Shown here: in pieces, positions 47,217-58,100 of the stretch
Layout: each line of letters begins with the position of its first letter
Position numbering within the stretch: the first letter of the stretch is position 1
NCBI GenBank assembly: GCA_001695595.3
Contig: MBPM02000001.1
Coordinates: 2,728,001 to 2,792,000, forward strand
Source of the DNA: Plasmopara viticola
Taxonomy: Eukaryota > Oomycota > Peronosporomycetes > Peronosporales > Peronosporaceae
Direction: 5' to 3'
Length of the DNA stretch: 64,000 nucleotides
Position numbers and translations under genes: made by a program
The notes under the pieces: model-generated
The model's database searches: none
Told to the model about the DNA's origin: nothing
Seen by the model: only the letters and a program-made list of their open reading frames with translations

Positions 47217-48725
47217 ACAACAGCAACAGCGCCAGGCTGCTCAGCAGCCCAGAGGTTACGGTAACAAAGCCGCCTATGGGGCAGGAAGGAATCAGTTATG
47301 TGCTCCTGCTGCGCCAACGCCAAGTCCAGCTATTGTTGCGATGCCTACTCCAGGTGCATATGGGGGCCAAGGGACGGGAAATCAGCCGCAGCAGCATACA
47401 CCGGCACCGACGCCTGCTTTTCCTGGCCGTCCTGGGGGTTATCAGCCAACGCCTCAACAACCTGCATTCGCCGCCACACCTAGTCTTCCTCCGCAGCCGC
47501 AGCAGCCTAGGGGTTACCCGAATCAGCAGCAATCCGGAGGTTATCCGAACCAGCAGCCACTTGGAGGAAATCCAAGCCAGCAGCCACCTGGAGGTTATCC
47601 GAATCAGCAGCCACCTGCAGGTTATTCGAATCAGCAGCCACCTGGAGGTTATCCAAACCAGCAGCCACCTGGAGGTTATCCAAACCAGCAGCCACCTGGA
47701 GGTTATCCGAACCAGCTGCCACCTGGAGGTTACCCGAAGCAGCAGCAGCAGCCTGCATACCCCAGTCAACCTACACCGTCTCCATACGTTGGGAATTCCG
47801 CACCGACACCGTTTCCTGGTCAATCTGCACCGACCAGTTCTCACCAGGTACAGCTGCACCAGACACCCCCCCAGCAGCCTGGGTACGGTCGCCAACAGCA
47901 GCCTGGTTTCCCCGTCCAGCCGCCCCAGCCAGGTTTCCCGTCAGGCCCGCCGTCATCGTCAGGAAGCCGTCATCAGATGTACTCGGGTCCACCCTCGACG
48001 AGCGGTACACCTCACTTGCCCGGCATGGCTTCACCGGCTTATGGAGGTGTTCCCCATCCTGGAACTGGATTAAGCGCTCCTACCCCAGCTGTAGCTGCTG
48101 TTCCTCAAGGTGTAGGGGTCAACTCGCTCACTGCTGCAATGGGATCTTCGCGTATCGCAAAGCCCTCTGTTGATATGAGCTCGCACCAGCGTGACGGTTT
48201 CGTCAGCAGTGTTGGCAACAAGGAACTTACACTCAAGTACGGGAATGCTACCACAGCCTCCCTTTCGCCTGTAGCGAACGCAGGCCCGAAGGTTGGTGAC
48301 TTTAGTTCAAATGTTGTGCCAGGTAGCACTGAAAATGTCGGGCCCCAAGATCTCCCTATTATAAATGCGTTCAACGACCTTGTGAGTCAACTTCAGGGCC
48401 TCCCTCTTACAATGGTACGTTTCCATTCTGAAAGCGTAATGCGAGTCCTGTCTCACAAGATACCTCTAATGTGCAGATGGAGCAAAAACAACTACAGGAA
48501 ATCCAGAAAGGCAAGGAGATTATGTTTACCAAGCTCAATGTCGGCGCGCTGTCGCCAGAGGTGGTTTCTCGACTGCACGAAATGGTAAAGTGCTTTGGAC
48601 AGCGCGATTTTGGCACGGCACAGGCCATTTACGTGGCTCTTACGGCCTCGGACTGGGCACAGCACAAAGACTGGCTCCGTGGACTCAAGTCGCTAATCCA
48701 CATCTCTATGAAGCGCTTTAGATAG
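44542..48725 (+). CDS. SEC31: COPII coat outer subunit Sec31
   Basis: Outer-cage subunit of COPII vesicles budding from the ER. Exon 1 (44542 to about 46152) encodes the WD40 propeller: [103 protein letters not shown], and onward to [15 protein letters not shown]. Exon 2 (46211 to about 46958) gives the alpha-solenoid ([37 protein letters not shown]). Exon 3 (47017 to about 48415) starts [16 protein letters not shown], then a Q tract and a long Pro/Gln/Gly region with 9-residue repeats, and a start of the C-terminal domain. Exon 4 (48478-48725) ends the Sec31 C-terminal helical domain ([38 protein letters not shown]). Introns are GT..AG and join in frame. About 1.3 thousand residues in total. 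Confidence 0.95.
47185..47232 (+). repeat. CAG/CAA repeat coding for a glutamine tract in Sec31
   Basis: An almost pure run of CAG and CAA codons encoding about 15 Gln residues inside exon 3. Mixed CAA interruptions should slow slippage. Confidence 0.9.
47512..47748 (+). repeat. 27-bp tandem repeat in Sec31 proline-rich region
   Basis: Eight full copies and a partial ninth of a 27-bp unit encoding [13 protein letters not shown] nonapeptides. Two neighbouring copies (GGTTATCCAAACCAGCAG...) are identical, which points to recent duplication. The length keeps the frame, so copy number may vary between alleles. Confidence 0.92.
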
Positions 48726-49731
48726 ATTGGTTGTCAGATGGCGTCTGGGGCGAGTACAAGGCATTAAGCGGGACATAGTGATTGCATAGGTCCTAAGAGA
48801 CAACTAGGAAGGGTCCGCGCGACTTGAAGCGGTAGTTGTATATAACGTATACAGTGACATGAGCGCACACACGGTCATAGTTTTGCTTCCGTTAGAGAAT
48901 TGTTACTTCGTAGGTGCTACTAATATAAGTACTACTACGCCAGATAATTATAGTATCAATCACAAGAGTACGAGGGTGCTCAAGTCAATATCACCAGAAT
49001 AAGTCAATAGAAAAGTACCACTCTCGATACCGAACTTGAGGGGCGCATCATATTTTTATGCATTAACTTAAGTGAATATCTATTTTTTTAGTATAACATT
49101 TGGATAGAAAATTCTCAGCTCTACTTTTTAATACTGGATTTTATGCAATTTTTAAATCATTGCATATTCTGCAGTTTCAGCTTATACTAAGTCTCACATC
49201 GCAATCATATCGGTGCTGTAAGACACTTAGATTTGGCCACACCAGACGTCGAGCTATCTTAGCGATAATGGTCTCAATTTAAACCAGCAGTAGAACAGAT
49301 TTATTAATCCGTCAAGCATAAAACATGACCGATGGCTTTGAAAATAGTGTAAATATGACGCATACTAGCATGGCAATAAAAGCTACTCAAATATGACAAC
49401 TAATGTATGTTAGAGAATATACTACGCAGGAAAATATCCACCCCACCAGAAATTTAATAGTAAATAGAAATTAGGCTCTATTTACACTACTGACGTGTGT
49501 CCACTATACTATTTATGTGTCTGGGTAAATTATGGTTCTCGCTATTGTAGTACTCCTACCATTTTCTGAGCAAAATATCACATACATTGAAATATATGAG
49601 ACATGGTAAAAAAAAATTCGATGCAACAATCCCATTACCACACACAATACATGTGCCGCCTCAAGTTTATTGCTTATACTAGCAAGCACGGAAGCACACT
49701 AAGTGCTCATTTGTCTTACTATGCTGTTGGC
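48726..49731. other. Intergenic between convergent SEC31 and PFK genes
   Basis: About 1 kb, AT-rich, with no supportable gene or repeat. It must contain both 3' UTRs. Confidence 0.6.
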
Positions 49732-51261
49732 TTAGTCGGACGACTTAGCACCCTTAATGTTACCCTCGCGGGCCGTGTTGGGCTGGCGCGTCAAGCATAG
49801 CACTCGCTCCCAAGTGCGGCCAAAAGGATCCATGCAACGCGGTGAGTTGCGCGTGACAGCTTCAATAGGGAAATACACAACGCGGTTGGCGCTGAGCCCA
49901 ACTGTAAAGCCAGTATAACCGGCCATGGCGCCGTGCACGGCATTTTGGCCTAAAAGCATGCAGTACAGACTGTCGGCGGCATTAGCCGGTACCGAACGGA
50001 TCATGTACGAGGGGTCAATGTATTTGACGGTGCACGCCTTGCCCTTTTTGGAAAAGTGCTCCTGTATGCGGTCCTTCATAAATAAACCAATAGGTGGTAG
50101 CTTCTTGTTTCCGCCGGCGTCGGCCTCTACCGATGTGCCTAGCAACTCTTCGCCTGCACCTTCAGCAACAACAACCACACCGTGACCCTGCTCCTCCACT
50201 ACACGCTCAAGGTGATCTAGGCAGCTTCGAGGGCCTTCTAATTCTATCGGAATCTCTGGAATCAGACACAAGTTTACATCACCGCTGGAAAGCGAGGCGT
50301 GGGCTGCGATAAAGCCAGCGCTACGGCCCATCAGCTTTACAACACCAATGCCATTGGGCACACAGCGAGCCTCAGTGCCGGCCGAGCGAATAGCACGCTG
50401 GGCCTCCTCAACCGCCGTATTAAAACCGAAGCTGCGGTCCAAAAGGTCCACATCGTTATCAATGGTCTTGGGTACACCTGCAACAGCAATTGCGAGCTTA
50501 CGGCGACGACATTCCTCAGAGATCTTGTTAGCTGCACGGTGGGTACCGTCACCGCCAATAACATACAATTGTGAGACACCGTGTGAGGTGAGAAAGTTAA
50601 TGATCTTGTCTTGATCGAAGCCGCCACGGTTGGAGCCCAGGATGGTGCCACCGTGATGGTGGATGCTGGCCACGTTCTTTGGAGTCAGCATGACCGGAGC
50701 CTCTTTCTGGTCCATCGCGGTCCAATTGAAAAAGCCAGCAAAGCCCATGCGAATACCATAAATCTCGCGCACGCCGTAAAGATTCCACAGAGCAAGAGTG
50801 ACGTCGCGCACGACATTGTTGAGACCAGGACATAGGCCACCGCAGGTCACGATGGCAGCCTTTACCGTTGACGGGTCAAAATACGTGTTTCCACGCGGGC
50901 CAGCACGCACGTAGGCGCGTGAGACTGCTTGCTGCGAGTCGTTGCGACGAATATCGCCCAGTATGACGTCAGTCTCACCCATGATCTTGTTGTAGGTACT
51001 CTTGCGCTCTACTGATCCCTCGGACTGCGTGTCAAGCTTGCGGCGGTTGCACACTTGACAGTCTTTCGTTGGCAGCCACTCGCGGAGGTTGGGAACAGGC
51101 AACAAGTACGTCCTCTCAATGGTGATGCCATCGACCAGCACCATTTCGCCGAAGCCCTTGGGGTGCTTGCCAGCAAAAGGGGCGGATTTATGCGCGTCCT
51201 GAAAGTCGGCGGTGGATGAATCTATAGACTTGCGGCGTGAAAAGCTCATTGTAAACTGCAC
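49732..51261 (-). CDS. PFK: 6-phosphofructokinase, ATP-type, eukaryotic long form
   Basis: Glycolytic enzyme converting fructose 6-phosphate to fructose 1,6-bisphosphate in the cytosol. Single exon of 509 aa. Family motifs in order: TCGGLCPGLNNVVRDV, GSNRGGFD, YVIGGDGTHRAANKISEECR, VAGVPKTIDNDVDLLDRSFG, NTAVEEAQRAIRSAGTEA, KLMGRSAGFIAAHASLSSGD, and MIRSVPANAADSLYCMLLGQ. GGDGT (not GGDD) together with PKTIDND places it in the ATP-using branch (clade X, as in plants and trypanosomes) instead of the PPi-dependent PFP group. The N-terminal about 100 residues (RRKSIDSSTADFQDAHKS) are an extension. It shares a roughly 0.6-kb divergent intergenic region with the ALT gene. Confidence 0.95.
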   Translation of the reverse strand: MQFTMSFSRRKSIDSSTADFQDAHKSAPFAGKHPKGFGEMVLVDGITIERTYLLPVPNLREWLPTKDCQVCNRRKLDTQSEGSVERKSTYNKIMGETDVILGDIRRNDSQQAVSRAYVRAGPRGNTYFDPSTVKAAIVTCGGLCPGLNNVVRDVTLALWNLYGVREIYGIRMGFAGFFNWTAMDQKEAPVMLTPKNVASIHHHGGTILGSNRGGFDQDKIINFLTSHGVSQLYVIGGDGTHRAANKISEECRRRKLAIAVAGVPKTIDNDVDLLDRSFGFNTAVEEAQRAIRSAGTEARCVPNGIGVVKLMGRSAGFIAAHASLSSGDVNLCLIPEIPIELEGPRSCLDHLERVVEEQGHGVVVVAEGAGEELLGTSVEADAGGNKKLPPIGLFMKDRIQEHFSKKGKACTVKYIDPSYMIRSVPANAADSLYCMLLGQNAVHGAMAGYTGFTVGLSANRVVYFPIEAVTRNSPRCMDPFGRTWERVLCLTRQPNTAREGNIKGAKSSD

Positions 51262-51858
51262 GCGTGGGGGTCAGCTGATAATTTGCCGCTGGATCTTGGA
51301 AGCTAAAAAAGCTGAATTTTCTCGATACCTTTTCGCGTAAAAGAATTATGTATTGCTATGTAAGAGCAACCCAAGCTTGATAAAACAAATCTTATTTATT
51401 GATGAAAACAATAACTTGTCGAATTTGTTCTGCACATATTGATATTTAAGTACATCATATGTATATTTATTATATCCGATAAGTAGAAAATACTGGGCAG
51501 CGTATGATGCAATTTCACCCTAAAAGTGATGGTAGTGGTGGATGGCAATTACTTGTCGAAAGGCAACTCCTTTTATTAGCACAAAGTACCAAAAAGCAAT
51601 GTCCAGCTTGGCTTATCTCTGTGCTAATTGCAATACTATCGAGAGCAGATAATCAGTACTTGGAAGTACTAAATATGCTACTATATATGCACGTAATATT
51701 GTTTACTGTATCATTCCTATGAAGCGTAAAAGCTATCCCTATATAAAATTGCACTATTGATCTTAATTACGATTCGTAGCCATGGGTTGTATTCCAGTTT
51801 AAGGTACTAAACAGATGAATCTCATTTAATATTTCCCAAATCACTTCAATCTTTTAAA
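51262..51858. other. Divergent promoter region between PFK and ALT
   Basis: About 0.6 kb between two head-to-head metabolic genes. A 72-codon frame at 51504-51722 lacks any family signal and is not called. The region is AT-rich. The ALT-proximal end holds an Inr-like element. Confidence 0.55.
51820..51836 (+). promoter_or_regulatory. Possible oomycete Inr-like core promoter of ALT
   Basis: The sequence TCTCATTTAATATTTCC, about 25-40 bp before the ATG at 51859, resembles the oomycete initiator consensus (CTCATTY with a downstream WTTY). Its closeness to the ATG fits the short 5' leaders of oomycete genes. It is based on eye matching only. Confidence 0.4.
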
Positions 51859-53355
51859 ATGCTCGCTCGCCAGGCTCTCAAACAGCTACGCGTACTTCCT
51901 GAGGCCAGCCGTGGCTTTGCTGTTCTTACCGCTGACACAATCAATCCCAACATTGTAAAAGCCGAGTATGCCGTGCGTGGCGCGCTGGTGCTACGGTCGA
52001 ACGAGTATGAACAACGACTGGCCCGCGGTGACAAATCGCTTCCTTTTGACAAGGTCATTCCGTGTAACATTGGCAACCCACAAGTACTTGAGCAAGAGCC
52101 CATTGAATTTCATCGCCAGGTGCTAGCACTTGTCAACGTCCCTGGCCTCGTGGACCGACCAGAAGCGCAAAAGCTCTTCTTACCCGATGCCATTGCGCGC
52201 GCCAAGTTTTATATTGACAACATTGTGGGTGGCACGGGTGCGTATGGCCACAGCAAAGGCTCGGCAGTTGTGCGTAAGGAGGTCGCACGCTTTATGCAGC
52301 GCCGTGATGGCCACTCAGCCGATCCAGAAGACATCTTTCTTACAGACGGTGCCAGTCCGGCCGTGCAGAAGTCGCTGCTATCCCTTATCCGTAACGGAAA
52401 CGACGCCATTCTGGCTCCCATCCCACAGTATCCATTGTACTCGGCGGCTATAGCTCTCAACGGCGGTACTCTGGTTGGGTACTACCTGGATGAAGCCAAC
52501 GCGTGGGGCCTCGATGCCAAGGAACTGGCACGAGCGGTTAAGGAAGCGCGCGATGCAGGCAAAACCGTACGTGCAATGGCTGTGATTAATCCCGGTAACC
52601 CCACGGGTCAATGCCTGTCGAAGAAAAACATTGAAACGATCATTAAGTTTTGCAAGACGGAAAATATCCTGATCATGGCTGACGAAGTGTACCAGGAAAA
52701 TGTGTACGCTGAAGGCAAGAAATTTCTTTCTTTCAAGAAAGTTCTTCGTGACATGGGCAAAGCATATGATGATGTCGAGCTAATTTCGTTTCACTCGACG
52801 TCCAAGGGCTTCACTGGCGAGTGTGGCCGCCGCGGTGGTTATATGGAGCTGGTCAACATTGACGAGGGCGCAAAAGACCAGTTCTACAAGCTCTTGTCAG
52901 TCAACTTGTGCTCGAACATCGAGGGTCAATTGATGGTGGGATTGATGACCAACCCGCCGCAGCCCGGCGACGCGTCGTATCAGCGCTACATTGAACAGCG
53001 TGATGGCACGCTGCAGTCGCTCAAGCGTCGTGCACTGAAACTCGTAAAGGCCTTTAACAAACTGGAAGGGGTCACGTGCAATGAAACAGAGGGAGCCATG
53101 TATACATTTCCAAACATTACACTTCCGTCCAAAGCCGTCGACGCCGCCAAGGACGCGCGGATGGCACCTGACGCGTTCTACTGCATGCAAATGCTGGACG
53201 AGACGGGAATTGTGGTCGTCCCTGGCTCAGGATTTGGCCAAAAGGAGGGAACGTGGCACTTTCGGACTACGATCCTGCCGCCCGAGGCGGCCGTGGATGC
53301 TGTGATTGAAAAAATGACCAAGTTTCACGCGAAGTTTATGGACAAGTACCGCTAA
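51859..53355 (+). CDS. ALT: Alanine aminotransferase
   Basis: PLP enzyme interconverting alanine and 2-oxoglutarate with pyruvate and glutamate. Single exon, 498 aa, the usual ALT length. The start MLARQALKQLRVLPEASRG is basic and acid-poor and could target mitochondria. Family motifs: NIVKAEYAVRGALVLRS, VIPCNIGNPQVLEQEPI, GGTGAYGHSKGSAVVRKEV, FLTDGASPAVQKSL, AVINPGNPTGQCLSKKNIE, MADEVYQENVY, and the PLP lysine in HSTSKGFTGECGRRGGYME (Lys about residue 316). The C-terminus has GIVVVPGSGFGQKEGTWHFR. All residues seem intact. It is divergent from PFK, which suits genes at the pyruvate end of glycolysis, but shared regulation is only a possibility. Confidence 0.96.
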   Translation: MLARQALKQLRVLPEASRGFAVLTADTINPNIVKAEYAVRGALVLRSNEYEQRLARGDKSLPFDKVIPCNIGNPQVLEQEPIEFHRQVLALVNVPGLVDRPEAQKLFLPDAIARAKFYIDNIVGGTGAYGHSKGSAVVRKEVARFMQRRDGHSADPEDIFLTDGASPAVQKSLLSLIRNGNDAILAPIPQYPLYSAAIALNGGTLVGYYLDEANAWGLDAKELARAVKEARDAGKTVRAMAVINPGNPTGQCLSKKNIETIIKFCKTENILIMADEVYQENVYAEGKKFLSFKKVLRDMGKAYDDVELISFHSTSKGFTGECGRRGGYMELVNIDEGAKDQFYKLLSVNLCSNIEGQLMVGLMTNPPQPGDASYQRYIEQRDGTLQSLKRRALKLVKAFNKLEGVTCNETEGAMYTFPNITLPSKAVDAAKDARMAPDAFYCMQMLDETGIVVVPGSGFGQKEGTWHFRTTILPPEAAVDAVIEKMTKFHAKFMDKYR

Positions 53356-53462
53356 TTGTCCAGTCTGAGGGAAATCAATTGTAAGCTTAAAGTTTAGCTT
53401 CCATTCCGTCTACTTATAAATTAGACCGGTATATTAGTCAATTCGGTGCAATATTAGGCACC

Positions 53463-54975
53463 ATGATGCTGCTACCATTGCACGAGGATTCGCTACTCTT
53501 CCGCTCCTGTCTGTATTACGGTGCGCTCGTGCTCCTGCTCAAAATATTCATACCGCTTTTGGTACAACGTCGGGGGCGCGTTGAGATCCCGCGCTTGCCC
53601 TTTCGATTACTTGCCGTTCCGCTGTCCACGCAAGAGTTTCAACAGCAACGCCGAGCGCTTCGACAAAAAATAGCAGCGCTGTACCGAGCTCTGGCCGAGA
53701 CGCCACGGCTCTCGCCACAGACGGAAAGACAGCTATTCAGTGCAAAGACTAAGGAGAGATGCATTGCGTCTCCATTGGCATCGCCAACGTCTATAAAGAA
53801 GGCGCCAAGGTTAAAGGTGTTGCGTCAAACAAGTGAGACAAAGCGGAAAAGGCGTGTCCGTCGCGTGCGAAACGACGACGGAAATGGTGTCTCGAGGCAC
53901 AGAGAGAGTCAACTACTCATTACGGCGAGGCATCCGCTCATAACAAGTAGGCTGCGTTCGTCTCATGGAAACATCTCGAGTTATGAAGTGAATGAGGACT
54001 TAAAAGATGAAAAGCTAAGGGCAGCATCAAAAGACGGGGCGGTGGGGAATACACCGGCATGTAGACGAGAGCAATCGCCAACATATGCAGTAAGAAGACC
54101 GTTGAGGTTGGTGGAAGATGTCGAGAAAGGCGCTTTGAACGAAGCGGAGACAAGTTATAATGCGCTACTTGAGGCTCGCAGGAAACGGACTGGAGTTAAT
54201 GTGCTTCCTGATCGATTGTCTCTAGCAACAGCTCGGGAGAATTTACCAGTACGAGGCAAAGTACCAGTCAAAAGTGCTGTGAACCAAACAAAGCTCTTAG
54301 AGCTTCCAGTCTCTAGAATACAAAAGCCGAAACGACAGACTGCCGTACGACAGGAGCTTCACGATGACGAAAAACAGACTCAGGACGCTATTCAACGTGA
54401 ACCTCCATCTGATTTCCAGACATTTTGCGCTTCATTTGCAAAAGGTGGTTTTGCGGCTGCACTCCAAAATACTTCAAAGCGAAAACACTCGCAAGCGTTT
54501 GAAGCGGATGCTGAAGTGGCGAATACTGGCGCTGATACAAGACATCACTCTACTCGAGACCAAGACCAGAATAGCGAGCAATTAAAAAATGGTGCAGTGG
54601 CTGCAACTTGTTTAAGTTCAAACAAACGCTCGTATCTTGAAGCATTTGGATCGAAAAACCAAAAGGAATTTAACGAGACAGCAGCGGAGCAGATTTTAGA
54701 AAACGACCAAGCATTTGGAACATCTACGGAACAAGAAAGACCACAGAAATAGTAAGAATCAATGGCCTCAAGACGCTTCAGGTACCGAAAATTTGACTGC
54801 CTGTGTTAGTATCTGTAGAACACCGCAGATTGTCAGGCGAATCTCTTTTGATGACGAGGTCAATGCGTTGGCAGCGTCAACCTCTGAAGAATTGTTGAGT
54901 GCAAGCCATATCGGAAAGCGCGGACACAAGCAAGCTTTTGGCATGGTCGATGATGAAGAGGATGACACAGAGTGA
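53463..54975 (+). CDS. Basic low-complexity protein of unknown function
   Basis: Two exons (53463-54751 and 54810-54975; 58-nt intron GTAAGA..TTAG, join in frame) giving about 484 aa. I do not recognise the family. The N-terminus has one hydrophobic segment (LYYGALVLLLKIFIPLLV) that would act as a membrane anchor, then RRGRVEIPRLPFRLLAVPLS and a helical stretch (QQQRRALRQKIAALYRALAE). The rest is Lys/Arg- and Ser/Thr-rich and probably disordered. A short motif recurs near the C-terminus: SKRKHSQAFEA, NKRSYLEAFGS and GKRGHKQAFGM, with a looser NDQAFGTS. The last residues are acidic (DDEEDDTE). It lies 78 bp from the convergent BBS2 gene. Confidence 0.75.
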
Positions 54976-55053
54976 CTGAACGACCCATTGCGCTGGTTAG
55001 TGAGATGAGGACAATGCTTTAAACAACGTATACAGCTTTAGCTTAATTATTTG

Positions 55054-57305
55054 CTAATGTTCTTCTTTTCCAGTCTTCACGATGTGGAACAGCGCATGAA
55101 TGTTATTGTTCTTTATGGCTTTGCGGCAAGCTGCAATGACCGTGGACTTCGCGTTACCGAATCGCAATCGAGCAGCAAGCTGGATCATGCTGTTGACTTC
55201 TTTTAAAGCATCAAGAAGCACTTGGTGGTTTGTACTTCGCTTCGTGTATTCTCCTAAAAGCTGGTTGTTAAGCGAGAACAATTCGGAGTAAAACCGTCGC
55301 ATTCGTGGCCTGGGGAAGCATGTTATAGACAATAGCATTTGAACCTTTGGTCAATTTAGGGGAAAGCGCATGCCAAGCACGTTACGTACATGTCGTTGAG
55401 AATTCGCGAGTCTTCAACACGAATGATGAAATTCTTGATTAAATTGGAATCGTCAGCCATTTCACCTGTAAGCTTCAGCCGGATCGCGTTGCTTTCGTCT
55501 ACTCTTTCCAATAAATTCTGGAACTCCTTCATTTGTCGTGGAAAATCTGCTACGGACTCGAGCTCGCGCCATTCGAGAAAGGCACACATGTGCTGTACAA
55601 GTTCCGCCGCTAGATCCATACTGTCAGTTCGAAAACTAGTTTCTTGTGGCGTGATGGAAATGTTAAGTCGCGAGCCATCACGAAGTGAACGGAACATCAA
55701 GTGCGCTTGCGAGCTCTCTGGAATCGCCTGTGCTAAGCAAAAGGCGTTGTCCAGCCACGAATATATTTGCTGCGGTTTGACAGGCGTACTGAAACGCACA
55801 GATCCTTTTGGGGTGGTCTCCAGGCCCGCTTCATCAGTAATGTGGTGGAATGCAGCAAACTTTGGTAACTTGAAGGTGCATTCGAGCACGTGAAAGGTAG
55901 TGTGATGACCCCGTAAGCCTACAAGCACCTTGAACCTGAGAATTGCTGCAGCGTGCTTATCCAAATTGAGCGGAATTCGAACGGTGGAGCTCATGGTCGC
56001 TGGACGAACGACCAAAGATTCACCTGCAAAAATGCCGGCCTCTGATTCAAACACGATTACCATCTTAATTACTGCATCGTTCTCAGTCGACACTTCAAGC
56101 TCAAAGTTTGAGGAATTTTTGCTTGCCAGCGACCGAACCTTGATCTTTGTGTCGGCTTGAATGCGAAGCCCTTTCCCTGCACCGGGAGCAGCTCCGGCTT
56201 GAGTAGCCTCCAAGGTTTTTAATTCAAGTTGTAGCGCTGCACGGTGTTTTGACAGTTTTGCTGCCTCTTTTTCTTCCAAAGTAGCCTTGTCATTGGCGCC
56301 AATTGTTGAGGCTCCTGGTGCAGGCAAGTCACTTGTAGCCGTGGTGTAGCCTCGAATCTCTCCGTCTGCCGAACAACAAATAATTTCGTCTTTGCCATCC
56401 ATGCGGTAATCAGCCGTTACAAGCGCCGCCACAGGCGATGGGAGCACTTCTTTATACACCGCTTCTCCATTTGTTATCTTCCGCGACTCGAATTTGCCAT
56501 TGCTCCAGCCCATCACGATCTCCTTTTCTCCATCTCCGTCGATATCAAAGCTTTGAATTGCCGTGGGAATGTTTTTGGACTTGACACGCCATGCACGATG
56601 TTTGCCTTTGTAGACACCCACCGTACCATTTTGCAGAGCATAGCCGAATATTTGCTTCTTGATCGATGTCAGTGCCAACACTTGACTTGTCTCTGTGCAA
56701 TCAAATACGACTTCTTCATTCTGATAAGCTCGAATTTCAAAGTCGTCTGTTCCAGCAAGGAGCTCATTTCGCCCGTGGCCAGTCACGTCGCTCACTGTCA
56801 AAGCGCGAACATGGTCTCCAGTGACCGTCCAGAAGAGCTCGCTGCCGTCCCGATTAAAGCCTTGTAACGAGCAATTGCCACCCACCACAACCATTTGGGA
56901 TGTCGAGCTTACGGACGAGGCAGCTCGTGGTGCCGACGCAAAAAGCATAGCGCTCACCCCATCGGGCACGTCCTTGTAGAAAATATCTGAATTTTTATCT
57001 ACGTCGTACGCTAGGATACTTGACTGCGTGCCAATCACAAGCGTATCTCTCGGATCTGTCGGCTCGAATTTTCCTGCTGCCAATGCTGTGACTTGGCGAT
57101 TGACCTTGAGAAAACGTACGCTGCTTTGTTCACTGCCGTCGCCCTCAGAGTTATTTCGAAAAGTATTTTCATTCGGCGAATGAATGAAAACTTTTCCGGC
57201 GGTGGTGCCACACGCCAGCGCTGGATGGCGGCCATCGAATTTTCCTACTTGCGCCACACGCTCGAGAATAGGCTGGTGAAGATGCACTTGAAAGGCGGGT
57301 AACAT
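55054..57305 (-). CDS. BBS2: BBSome subunit BBS2
   Basis: Subunit of the BBSome, which carries membrane proteins in cilia and flagella. Exons 57305-55390 and 55309-55054 (80-nt intron, phase 2) give 723 aa, almost the same as human BBS2 (721). The start MLPAFQVHLHQPILERVAQV leads into the N-terminal beta-propeller: LACGTTAGKVFIHSP, NRQVTALAAGKFEP, DTLVIGTQSSILAYDVDKN, VVVGGNCSLQGFNRDGSE, VTGHGRNELLAGTDDFEIRA. Then IQSFDIDGDGEKEIVMGWSN, SADGEIRGY, a helical linker, and the GAE/hairpin C-terminus, ending RMRRFYSELFSLNNQL and LRFGNAKSTVIAACRKAIKN. Its presence implies a flagellated zoospore stage. It is divergent from ITPA with 119 bp between. Confidence 0.95.
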
Positions 57306-57424
57306 GGCAAGCGCTCTGGACGCGTCGCTTTAAGATCGCGAATATCTTCATCATTAATTAGGTTTTATCAAGTTTGTGTTTCTTACACATTACGCGACAT
57401 TCATAGTAATAATTTGTAAACACC

Positions 57425-57994
57425 ATGACGAGTAGGCCCGTGCTGACGTTTGTGACCAGCAACACTAACAAGCTAAAGGAGGTCGTAGCCATATTAGGTG
57501 CAGATTTCCCTTTCGAGTTGCGCAACCAGGCTGTAGATCTACCAGAGTTGCAGGGTGAGCCAGCCGATATTGCCAAGGAGAAATGCCGCCTTGCGGCCAA
57601 GCAGGTACAAGGTGCCGTGCTCGTGGAGGACACATCACTATGCTTCAATGCGCTTAATGGACTGCCTGGCCCTTACGTCAAGTGGTTCTTAGAGAAAACG
57701 GGCCTGGAAGGTCTCAATAATATGCTGGCTGCTTACGATGACAAATCCGCTTATGCCCAGTGTATATTCGCCTACGCTTCCGTGGGCGCTGAGCCGCAGG
57801 CTTTTGTCGGCCAGACGCACGGCCAAATCGTTCCGGCCCGTGGGCCCACCTCTTTTGGCTGGGATCCAGTCTTTCAGCCTGACGGTTATACTCAGACATA
57901 TGCTGAAATGGACAAGACCACCAAGAACCAACTTTCGCACCGCTTCAAGGCTCTTGAGGCACTTAAAGGTCACCTTTCCAAGTCTATTAAGTAA
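57425..57994 (+). CDS. ITPA: Inosine triphosphate pyrophosphatase (ITPA)
   Basis: Cytosolic house-cleaning enzyme hydrolysing ITP, dITP and XTP to monophosphates and PPi, keeping deaminated purines out of nucleic acids. Single exon, 189 aa, near the usual 190-195. Motifs: [18 protein letters not shown] (substrate loop SNTNK), [38 protein letters not shown] (catalytic acidic pair), [29 protein letters not shown], and [15 protein letters not shown]. No change in key residues seen. Confidence 0.96.
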   Translation: MTSRPVLTFVTSNTNKLKEVVAILGADFPFELRNQAVDLPELQGEPADIAKEKCRLAAKQVQGAVLVEDTSLCFNALNGLPGPYVKWFLEKTGLEGLNNMLAAYDDKSAYAQCIFAYASVGAEPQAFVGQTHGQIVPARGPTSFGWDPVFQPDGYTQTYAEMDKTTKNQLSHRFKALEALKGHLSKSIK

Positions 57995-58100
57995 TCATCC
58001 ATGATACTCAGTTTGTCGAATTGACCTTTTCGTACTACTATTATCACCGTACTTTATTTGTTACAAGTGACATAAGCAGCTTTTGAGTGGCAACATCTTA

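Noticed and set aside
47276..48073. Long open frames in other phases across the Sec31 repeats
   Set aside because: The 27-bp repeat unit keeps all frames open by periodicity; only the Sec31 frame is joined to conserved exons.
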